Below, in pieces: positions 1-4,963 of a stretch of DNA of 5,976 nt (its first letter is position 1; each line of letters begins with the position of its first letter). This DNA comes from an uncultured Eubacteriales bacterium (GTDB lineage Bacteria > Bacillota > Clostridia > Oscillospirales > Acutalibacteraceae). A model generated the notes under the pieces. That model was not told the DNA's origin and searched no databases. It was given only the letters and a program-made list of their open reading frames with translations. The stretch spans positions 1-5,976 of the forward strand of contig CAKSKO010000080.1 in the NCBI GenBank assembly GCA_934465125.1, in the 5' to 3' direction. Both the position numbers and the translations under genes were made by a program.

Positions 1-1
1 T

Positions 2-163
2 CCCGGGAGAGGAAATATGGATTATAATCGATTGGCAAGTCTTTTGAAAAAGCATGACTACAAGGGCGATATTGTAATTGAAGTGTATAACGAGAACTTT
101 CAAGATATAAGAGAGTTTGCAGAAATATATCATAAGATTAGACGATATTTTCATTGCTGTTAG
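2..163 (+). CDS. C-terminal fragment of a sugar phosphate isomerase/epimerase-like TIM-barrel protein (5' end outside window)
   Basis: The frame is open from base 2 and ends at TAG 161-163, giving about 53 residues. It begins PGRGNMDYNRLASLLKKHDY and continues with a KGDIVIEVYNENF stretch. A 'PG.G..D...L...L...GY.G.IVIE.Y' pattern is typical of the last strands and helices of xylose-isomerase-like TIM-barrel enzymes (AP endonuclease family 2 fold), where the glutamate of the IVIE strand sits near the metal/substrate site. These enzymes isomerise or epimerise sugars or sugar phosphates in the cytoplasm; the substrate cannot be told from this fragment. An internal ATG at 17 lies within the conserved motif and is not a plausible start. 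The tail (YHKIRRYFHCC) is short and ordinary. The gene appears unrelated in function to nrdR, which has its own promoter 10 bp downstream. The fold assignment rests on the motif only, so it is moderately secure. Confidence 0.68.
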   Translation, partial: PGRGNMDYNRLASLLKKHDYKGDIVIEVYNENFQDIREFAEIYHKIRRYFHCC

Positions 164-172
164 ATGAAGTTA

Positions 173-202
173 TTGAATTAGGGTGCTGTATTATGGTATA
201 GT
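173..202 (+). promoter_or_regulatory. Predicted sigma-A promoter of nrdR with extended -10
   Basis: A -35-like TTGAAT (173-178) is followed after 18 bp by TATAGT (197-202). The -10 is preceded by TG one base upstream (TGG-TATAGT), which makes an extended -10 element. Transcription would start near 209, leaving a leader of about 19 nt that holds the strong ribosome binding site TAAGGAGGTG (214-223) and then the ATG at 228. It is inferred from consensus only. No convincing NrdR box is seen here, so autoregulation is not supported. Confidence 0.55.
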
Positions 203-227
203 TATGTAAAAGGTAAGGAGGTGCCAT

Positions 228-683
228 ATGAAGTGTCCTTATTGTAATTATGAAGAGAGTAAAGTTATTGATTCCCGTCCGGCGGACGAAGGAGAAAGAA
301 TTAGACGACGTAGAGAATGTTTAGGCTGCAAAAAACGGTTTACCACATATGAGATTATTGAAACGGTTCCGATTATTATCATAAAAAAGGATAAGTCGAG
401 AGAGGCATTTGACCGAAACAAGCTATTTAACGGGCTACTTCGGGCTTGTGAAAAAAGGCCTGTATCGATTGCTACGCTGGAGAAAATTGTGGACGAGATT
501 GAACTAGAACTTCAAAATTCACTCGACCGGGAAGTAACATCGACCTCTATCGGAGAATATGCAATGGAAGCGCTTAAAGGAGTGGATGAAGTTGCGTATG
601 TTCGATTTGCGTCGGTATACCGTCAGTTTAAGGATATCAATACTTTTATGGAAGAGTTAAACAAGCTGCTTGAGGATAAATAA
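228..683 (+). CDS. nrdR: Transcriptional repressor NrdR
   Basis: A 151-residue protein of the usual NrdR length. The N-terminus carries the zinc ribbon, with CPYC (Cys3, Cys6) and CLGC (Cys31, Cys34) flanking the family's arginine-rich segment ([17 protein letters not shown]) and followed by RFTTYE. Residues about 48-138 form the ATP-cone, starting [19 protein letters not shown] and ending near [11 protein letters not shown]. In this family the ATP-cone senses ATP/dATP and sets the oligomeric state, while the zinc ribbon binds 16-bp NrdR boxes in ribonucleotide reductase promoters. The ATG at 228 is fixed by the CPYC motif directly after it and by an excellent ribosome binding site 4 bases upstream (TAAGGAGGTG). 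The gene faces nrdDG, its evident target, across a shared terminator. Nothing in it looks truncated or altered. Confidence 0.97.
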   Translation: MKCPYCNYEESKVIDSRPADEGERIRRRRECLGCKKRFTTYEIIETVPIIIIKKDKSREAFDRNKLFNGLLRACEKRPVSIATLEKIVDEIELELQNSLDREVTSTSIGEYAMEALKGVDEVAYVRFASVYRQFKDINTFMEELNKLLEDK

Positions 684-696
684 ATTTTAAAACGAT

Positions 697-751
697 AAGA
701 TAAAAGAACACAGATCTGTTAATAGAAAACTGATCTGTGTTCTTTTATTTT
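697..751. terminator. Bidirectional Rho-independent terminator between nrdR and nrdG
   Basis: Bases 700-716 and 732-748 are perfect 17-bp inverted complements (ATAAAAGAACACAGATC against GATCTGTGTTCTTTTAT). Pairing can continue outward with a G-U and two A-U pairs, and inward with three more pairs after one mismatch, leaving a loop of about 7 nt. The stem arms end in runs of A and T, so a U-rich tract follows the hairpin on either strand (TTTTATTTTT for nrdR transcripts, and T-rich sequence on the other strand for nrdDG). It lies 13 bases after the nrdR stop and 5 bases from the nrdG stop, between convergent genes, so it most likely ends both transcripts. Confidence 0.88.
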
Positions 752-756
752 TACTG

Positions 757-1263
757 CTAAAATTCTTTTGTTACCGCATATCCTGCTTCCAGTGATTTTT
801 TGGGATCGATGATCCGCTGATTTTTGGAACCGATAAACCGAAGCAGAAGACTTTTTTCCGCGATCAAAAATGGTCCGTCGATAAGGGTATCCGTTTGCTC
901 TAAAAGAAGTTTCCATTCCGGATGTTCAGGAATCCCTTTTAAAAGCTGTTCAATCGTATATCCCGTATAAGTGATCACGTTGAGTCCGAGACCATGGACC
1001 TTTTCTGCAAGCCTTGAAAAAGATTCTGCCTGCAGAAAAGGATCTCCTCCAGAGAACGTAACGCCGGCCAATAAAGGATTTTTTTCAATTGCGGATATGA
1101 TTGCATCTACGCTGCTCTCATATCCGCCCGCTGGATCGTGTGTTTCCGGGTTGTGGCAACCCTTGCAGTGATGGGGACACCCCTGCGAGAATACAACCAA
1201 TCGAATCCCGGGTCCGTCTACGATTGATTCACGGATTACACCGGCTAGTCGTAGTTTATTCAT
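757..1263 (-). CDS. nrdG: Anaerobic ribonucleoside-triphosphate reductase activating protein NrdG (radical SAM)
   Basis: NrdG is a cytoplasmic radical SAM enzyme that cleaves S-adenosylmethionine with a [4Fe-4S] cluster and abstracts a hydrogen from NrdD to make its glycyl radical. The 168-residue protein has the cluster motif C29-x3-C33-x2-C36 (CPHHCKGCHNPETH), the DGPGIR lead-in just before it, the SGGDPF SAM-contact motif at 71-76, and the family C-terminal LIDGPF...RFIGSKNQRIID region, so it is complete. I place the start at ATG 1263-1261. It shares one base with the nrdD stop (TGATG) and has GGAG at 1272-1275, 8 bases upstream. A TTG at 1266-1264 would add one residue but sits only 5 bases from that site. 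The overlap implies translational coupling to nrdD. The stop is TAG. Confidence 0.96.
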   Translation of the reverse strand: MNKLRLAGVIRESIVDGPGIRLVVFSQGCPHHCKGCHNPETHDPAGGYESSVDAIISAIEKNPLLAGVTFSGGDPFLQAESFSRLAEKVHGLGLNVITYTGYTIEQLLKGIPEHPEWKLLLEQTDTLIDGPFLIAEKSLLLRFIGSKNQRIIDPKKSLEAGYAVTKEF

Positions 1264-3611
1264 CAAATTTGCTCCAGATTTCCCGTTCCAGTAGAGATAG
1301 AATGTTTCACACGATCAAGAACTTCAGCTTGCTTTGCATTGTTGAAACGATCAAGTGTTCCGACAAGATAGCCTGTGATTCTTCGAATTCTCTCGAAGTT
1401 CGGTTGCCCGTCTCCTTCCTGTCTTCCACATTTTGGGCAGGTATCGTTGATAATTCCAGTATACCCGCAAACAGGATCACGGTCAACAGGGTGATTAATA
1501 GAACCATATCCAATACCCGATTCTTTCATGCAGCGTACAACTTGCTCGAAGGCCTCTAAGTTAGAAGTCGGATCTCCATCTAATTCAATATAGGAGATGT
1601 GTCCGCCATTTGTGAGAGTATGGTACGGTGCTTCTAATTTGATTTTATCATAGGCAGAAATATCATAGTAAACAGGAATATGAAACGAATTCGTATAATA
1701 AGAACGGTCGGTTACCCCAGGAATTTTTCCGAATTTTTTAGCGTCAATTCGAACGAAACGTCCGGATAAGCCTTCTGCCGGAGTGGCAATCAAAGAGAAA
1801 TTCAATCCATATTTTTTCGTTGCATCATCCATCCGTTTTCTCATGTATCCTACAATTTCAAGTCCAAGATTCTGCGCTTCGATGCTTTCACCGTGGTGGA
1901 AACCAGTCAAGGCTTTTAAGCATTCAGCAAGACCGATAAATCCTAAAGTGAGGGTTCCATGCTTGATCACTTCGCGGACTTCATCATCTGGGGAAAGCTG
2001 ATCGGAATCGATCCAGATGCCCTGTCCCATCAAGAAAGGATAATTGCGCACCAGTTTTTGTGCCTGTAGTTCGAATCTTTCTAAGAGTTGATTGACAACA
2101 AGATCAATTTTTTGATCGAGCTGCTCATAAAAAAAGTCGATATTTTTATTGCTTAGAATCGCAATTCTAGGAAGGTTGATCGAGGTAAAGCTAAGGTTTC
2201 CGCGTCCATTCATAATTTCTCTGGAAGGATCAAAATAATTTGCGGCAACTCTTGTTCGGCATCCCATGTAAGCGATCTCGGTTTCCGGATGTCCGGGCTT
2301 GTAATATTGTAAGTTAAATGGAGCGTCGATAAAAGAAAAGTTGGGGAATAACCGTTTTGCGCTGACGCGGCAAGCTAACTGGAACAAATCATAGTTAGGT
2401 TCCCCGGGGTTATAATTGATTCCTTCTTTTACTTTAAAGATATGAATCGGAAAAATTGGGGTTTCTCCGTTTCCGAGTCCTGCTTCTGTTGCCAACAAAA
2501 CGTTTTTGATGATCATACGTCCTTCCGGAGAGGTATCAAGACCATAATTGATTGAGCTAAATGGAATTTGTGCGCCGGCTCTGGAGTGCATCGTGTTGAG
2601 GTTATGAACAAATGCTTCCATTGCCTGATAGGTTGCCCTGTCGGTTTCTTTATTTGCATGCCTGAGGACAAATGCCTGAATTTTTTCTGCAGTGTTAGAG
2701 CCAAATTGATCGGTAAGAAGTTTATTTTCAGCTTCCATATAAGCTTCACCGTTTTCCAACTTTGCGGTAGAATGGCTCATTTCTTCTGCTTTTGCTATGA
2801 TTTCTCTGGAACGTGCCTCACAATTTTCACAATCGGTGATTAGCTCTAGTACACGCTCTAAATTCTGACGGTAAATTCTGCGATATGTTTTTGCAACGCC
2901 TTTTGCCATCCCGTAATCAAAGTTCGGAATACTTTGCCCGCCGTGTTGATCGTTTTGATTTGATTGAATCGCGATGCATGCCAATGCGCAGTAGCTTGCG
3001 ATATCGTTTGGCTCTCTTAGAAAACCATGTCCTGTTGAGAATCCATCAGTAAATAATTTGTCGATATCAATCTGGCAGCATGTTGTTGTCAATGTCAAAA
3101 AATCAAGGTCATGGATATGAATATCCCCCTCGCGGTGCGCTTTTGCATGGTCAGGATTTAAAATATACATTTCATAGAATTGTTTTGCACCCTCCGAACC
3201 ATACTTTAACATGGTACCCATTGCGGTATCACCGTCGATATTCGCGTTTTCACGTTTCACATCATTGTCTTTTGCAGCTTTAAAAGTTAGATCCTCATAG
3301 ATCTTCATCAGTTTTGTATTCATATCGCGGACACGTGTCCGTTCTGCACGATATAAAATATATTCCTTTGCAGTGCGAGTATGGCCGCCTTCGATCAGAA
3401 CCTTTTCTACAATATCCTGAATATGTTCTACAGTAGGTGGAGTGCCATGCTGTTCTGTTTCTATGTAATTAACGACCTTTTGAGCAAGGTCGCAGGAGGC
3501 TTTAAAGTCGTGTCCTCCAATGGATTGCGCAGCTTTGTATATTGCGTTTGAGATCTTGTCGATATCGAAAGAGACGGTCCGTCCATCTCGTTTTACGATC
3601 GTTTGAATCAT
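1263..3611 (-). CDS. nrdD: Anaerobic (class III) ribonucleoside-triphosphate reductase NrdD
   Basis: NrdD reduces ribonucleoside triphosphates to dNTPs under anaerobic conditions by glycyl/thiyl radical chemistry in the cytoplasm. The protein is 782 residues. Residues about 3-95 are an N-terminal ATP-cone (VKRDGRTVSFDIDKI ... TAKEYILYRAERTRVR), the site for ATP/dATP activity control. The barrel follows: HIHDLD at 165-170, CC at 178-179, MHSRAGAQIPFSSINYG from 341, and MGCRTRV with Cys451, the likely thiyl radical residue by family analogy. The C-terminal glycyl radical loop is RITGYLVGTLDRFN, with Gly747 as the predicted radical site. A zinc module precedes it with Cys715, Cys725 and Cys728. 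The position where a first cysteine would complete a CxxC pair is Asp712. The start ATG has GGAGG at 3619-3623, 7 bases upstream. nrdG overlaps the 3' end. Upstream lie a consensus promoter and two NrdR boxes. Confidence 0.98.
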   Translation of the reverse strand: MIQTIVKRDGRTVSFDIDKISNAIYKAAQSIGGHDFKASCDLAQKVVNYIETEQHGTPPTVEHIQDIVEKVLIEGGHTRTAKEYILYRAERTRVRDMNTKLMKIYEDLTFKAAKDNDVKRENANIDGDTAMGTMLKYGSEGAKQFYEMYILNPDHAKAHREGDIHIHDLDFLTLTTTCCQIDIDKLFTDGFSTGHGFLREPNDIASYCALACIAIQSNQNDQHGGQSIPNFDYGMAKGVAKTYRRIYRQNLERVLELITDCENCEARSREIIAKAEEMSHSTAKLENGEAYMEAENKLLTDQFGSNTAEKIQAFVLRHANKETDRATYQAMEAFVHNLNTMHSRAGAQIPFSSINYGLDTSPEGRMIIKNVLLATEAGLGNGETPIFPIHIFKVKEGINYNPGEPNYDLFQLACRVSAKRLFPNFSFIDAPFNLQYYKPGHPETEIAYMGCRTRVAANYFDPSREIMNGRGNLSFTSINLPRIAILSNKNIDFFYEQLDQKIDLVVNQLLERFELQAQKLVRNYPFLMGQGIWIDSDQLSPDDEVREVIKHGTLTLGFIGLAECLKALTGFHHGESIEAQNLGLEIVGYMRKRMDDATKKYGLNFSLIATPAEGLSGRFVRIDAKKFGKIPGVTDRSYYTNSFHIPVYYDISAYDKIKLEAPYHTLTNGGHISYIELDGDPTSNLEAFEQVVRCMKESGIGYGSINHPVDRDPVCGYTGIINDTCPKCGRQEGDGQPNFERIRRITGYLVGTLDRFNNAKQAEVLDRVKHSISTGTGNLEQI

Positions 3612-3632
3612 GGTGTAACCTCCAGTGATATA

Positions 3633-3648
3633 ATACTATATATTGTGT
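3633..3648 (-). promoter_or_regulatory. NrdR box 1 (in the nrdD leader)
   Basis: On the coding strand of nrdD this reads ACACAATATATAGTAT, which matches 15 of 16 positions of the NrdR box pattern as I recall it, ACACWATATATWGTGT. It lies downstream of the predicted transcription start (roughly +14 to +29) and 9 bases before the ribosome binding site, so bound NrdR would sit as a roadblock over the early transcribed region. Its centre is 41 bp from that of box 2, close to four helical turns, which places both on the same DNA face. Confidence 0.88.
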
Positions 3649-3668
3649 TTGTTTTGAGTGGCACCAAA

Positions 3669-3697
3669 ATTATAATCCATATATAGGTTGCTGTCAA
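3669..3697 (-). promoter_or_regulatory. Consensus sigma-A promoter of nrdDG
   Basis: On the minus strand TTGACA (3697-3692) is separated by exactly 17 bp from TATAAT (3674-3669). Both hexamers and the spacing match the housekeeping consensus, and a T-rich stretch upstream of the -35 could act as an UP element. The predicted start is near 3662, giving a leader of about 50 nt. A promoter this strong would be expected to need repression, consistent with the NrdR boxes in its spacer and leader. Confidence 0.9.
3674..3689 (-). promoter_or_regulatory. NrdR box 2 (in the -35/-10 spacer of the nrdD promoter)
   Basis: The coding-strand sequence AACCTATATATGGATT has the palindromic core of an NrdR box and matches about 11 of 16 positions of ACACWATATATWGTGT, weaker than box 1. 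It fills the spacer between the -35 and -10 hexamers and overlaps the first base of the -10, so NrdR binding would directly block RNA polymerase. Its assignment leans on pairing with the near-perfect box 1 at helical phasing and on nrdR being close by. Confidence 0.78.
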
Positions 3698-3752
3698 GAG
3701 AGTATAGTGAGAAAAATAAAACTATATTTTTTAGCTTGTAAGAAGGAAAGAT

Positions 3753-4133
3753 TTATAAAATATTACTGATTGTAGGAAATTCTGTATGTTTAATGTGTTC
3801 TAGATGCGCACTGATTTTAGCGCTTTCTGCTAGGAATTCACTATCTTCTTCACTTTCTGCGTATGAATGCATTGTAGCGACAGACTGGTCAATCGGCTCT
3901 AGTTGGTCATGTCCGATCAAAAGCGCTAACGTTTTATGGTCGGTTTTCCAAGATTCTTCTGCTTTTTCAGTCATCAATAAAGAGCCTTGCATATCTCCAC
4001 AAAGAGCAAATTCCTGCGCCTTTGAAATATAACCCTGCAGGTTGTCGATAATATGATTCATCATATAAATTTCTGTAATGCATAGTCCGATAATGATAAT
4101 GAAAGCGGCGACTGCTATCCAAATACGTTTCAT
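3753..4133 (-). CDS. DUF4363 family protein, small membrane-anchored protein
   Basis: A 126-residue protein with a positively charged N-terminus (MKRIW) and one hydrophobic segment at about residues 5-25, probably an uncleaved anchor, followed by a mostly helical, acidic domain outside the membrane (AQEFALCGDMQGSLLMTEKAEESWKTDHKTLALLIGHDQLEPID...). The W-K-x-D-H-K-x-L-A-L-L-I-G-H pattern and the regularly spaced helices fit the DUF4363 family of Clostridia, which has no established function. The cysteine after the anchor lacks a proper lipobox. Its ATG overlaps the DUF421 stop as ATGA (4133-4130), with GAGG at 4141-4144 seven bases upstream, so the two are translationally coupled and their products may act together. 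No strong terminator follows before the nrdD promoter. The family assignment is from recall of sequence pattern and gene context. Confidence 0.8.
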   Translation of the reverse strand: MKRIWIAVAAFIIIIGLCITEIYMMNHIIDNLQGYISKAQEFALCGDMQGSLLMTEKAEESWKTDHKTLALLIGHDQLEPIDQSVATMHSYAESEEDSEFLAESAKISAHLEHIKHTEFPTISNIL

Positions 4134-4807
4134 TTGCTGTCCTCTTTTTTTACAATATAAAAATCTTTGTTTTTATTCGCTGTCATAATAAATACGTCTT
4201 CTAACGAAAGATGTTGTCCTTTTAAAACACCGTAGACCCAGTTTTTTGTTAAGTTACAAAGTGCAAGAGAGAAATCAGAAATTTCTCCGTCGCTGATCAC
4301 AACAGTGTCCAGAACAGTATCCGGAACGGTAATTCCCATCATGGAAGTAGTGGGGAGATCCTGTCCGGATTTTTTTAGTACGCTCATTTTTCCGTTTGTT
4401 TCAACAATTGCATACGCAACGTCTGTTAGCCGAAAAATATTCATCTGTCTAAGTTGTTCTGATAGATCCTCTGTACTCATTCTTAGACGCCGTAACTGTT
4501 TTTGATCGATTTTACCGTTGTTAATCACAACAATTGGTTTTCCACATACAAATCGACGGAATTTTGCGCTTTTTAGCATAATTACAGAGATGATCAGTTC
4601 ACATGAAACAAGAACTACAATCGGAATCAACCCGCTGGCGAGTGGTTGGGCAGTATTTTGCATCGGAATTGCGGCGATATCAGAGATCAGAAGCGTTACG
4701 ACAAGTTCCGTTGTCTGCAATTCACTGATCTGACGTTTTCCCATAATGCGTACGGCTAAAATAATTACGATATATAAAAGAATTGCTCTGATTAAAGATA
4801 TTATCAT
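4130..4807 (-). CDS. DUF421 (YetF-like) membrane protein
   Basis: A 225-residue protein close to the length of Bacillus YetF. The membrane part has three predicted helices at about 3-22, 33-50 and 57-78, with the family signature RIMGKRQISELQTTELVVTL (20-39) between and into them. The soluble part contains GKPIVVINNGKI (89-100), LRRLRMSTEDLSEQLRQ (105-121) and DVAYAIVETNGKMSVLKK (129-146), all typical of the DUF421/YetF cytoplasmic domain. DUF421 proteins occur in spore-formers, and some have been linked to the spore inner membrane and spore resistance; the biochemical role is unsettled. I choose ATG 4807-4805, because family members begin just before the I-R-x-I-x-L-Y helix and GGTGAT (4817-4812) lies 4 bases upstream. 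Earlier TTG (4819) and GTG (4816) codons would add 3-4 residues but lie at or upstream of the predicted transcript start. It is first in an operon with DUF4363. Confidence 0.9.
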   Translation of the reverse strand: MIISLIRAILLYIVIILAVRIMGKRQISELQTTELVVTLLISDIAAIPMQNTAQPLASGLIPIVVLVSCELIISVIMLKSAKFRRFVCGKPIVVINNGKIDQKQLRRLRMSTEDLSEQLRQMNIFRLTDVAYAIVETNGKMSVLKKSGQDLPTTSMMGITVPDTVLDTVVISDGEISDFSLALCNLTKNWVYGVLKGQHLSLEDVFIMTANKNKDFYIVKKEDSK

Positions 4808-4811
4808 TTTT

Positions 4812-4817
4812 ATCACC
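4812..4817 (-). promoter_or_regulatory. Ribosome binding site deciding the DUF421 start
   Basis: GGTGAT on the minus strand matches the 3' part of the GGAGGTGAT complement of the 16S rRNA tail and ends 4 bases before ATG 4807. This register is normal for that part of the Shine-Dalgarno sequence. It supports the ATG over the TTG at 4819 and the GTG at 4816, which overlap or precede it. Confidence 0.6.
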
Positions 4818-4822
4818 AAACG

Positions 4823-4853
4823 TAGGATGATCTGAATTTTCTTAAAATATTCC
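4823..4853 (-). promoter_or_regulatory. Predicted sigma-G (forespore) promoter of the DUF421-DUF4363 operon
   Basis: On the minus strand GGAATA (4853-4848) is followed after 18 bp by CATCCTA (4829-4823). The forespore sigma-G pattern known from Bacillus is about TGAATA, 17-18 bp, CATACTA, so the -35 matches five of six bases, the -10 six of seven, and the spacing is standard. No comparable sigma-A pair is seen here. The predicted start near 4816-4817 leaves a leader of only about 10 nt that begins at the ribosome binding site, which is short and a reason for caution. Sigma-F recognises similar sequences and cannot be excluded. Confidence 0.55.
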
Positions 4854-4900
4854 TATGAAAGCAAAAAAGAAAGAGTAGCAGTGATTCTTTTTAGCACAAC

Positions 4901-4931
4901 TGTATATTTGGATGATTTTTGCAAAAAAATA
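4901..4931 (+). promoter_or_regulatory. Weak candidate forespore promoter of the GerA-type gene
   Basis: TGTATA (4901-4906) fits the GHATR part of a sigma-G -35. AAAAATA (4925-4931) lies 18 bp downstream but keeps only part of the CATnnTA -10. The implied start near 4938 would sit well ahead of the ribosome binding site at 4949. The position is right but the -10 is poor, so this is tentative. Confidence 0.25.
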
Positions 4932-4948
4932 ATGCGAATAGTGTAAGT

Positions 4949-4953
4949 GGAGG
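4949..4953 (+). promoter_or_regulatory. Ribosome binding site deciding the TTG start of the GerA-type gene
   Basis: GGAGG, within GTGGAGGGA, lies 10 bases before TTG 4964. No ATG occurs in frame until about residue 69, inside conserved sequence, so this site is the main evidence for a TTG start. Confidence 0.7.
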
Positions 4954-4963
4954 GATTTTTAAG

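Noticed and set aside
164..227. NrdR box at the nrdR promoter
   Set aside because: Only a few bases around TATAGTT resemble a half-site, and they coincide with the -10. There is no palindrome.
719..916. A 65-codon minus-strand frame overlapping the terminator and the nrdG 3' end
   Set aside because: It is out of frame with nrdG, basic and low in complexity, and runs into the terminator hairpin.
1101..1559. A 152-codon + strand frame antisense to nrdG/nrdD
   Set aside because: It spans two well-supported overlapping genes on the other strand, has no recognisable domain and no good ribosome binding site. It is a shadow frame.
2568..2843. A 91-codon + strand frame with a hydrophobic, cysteine-rich translation
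   Set aside because: It is fully antisense to the conserved nrdD barrel. Its composition is explained by the reverse complement of nrdD codons.
3612..3668. Possible riboswitch or cobalamin element in the nrdD leader
   Set aside because: The leader is only about 50 nt and is accounted for by NrdR box 1 and the ribosome binding site. It has no room for a known riboswitch.
3698..3752. Possible terminator after DUF4363
   Set aside because: The region is A/T-rich with only a trivial CTA/TAG pairing and no GC-containing stem. Read-through towards nrdD cannot be excluded, but no terminator can be supported.
4050..4133. DUF4363 as a lipoprotein
   Set aside because: The cysteine in IGLC follows leucine rather than a small residue and sits within the hydrophobic stretch, so a lipobox is not supported.
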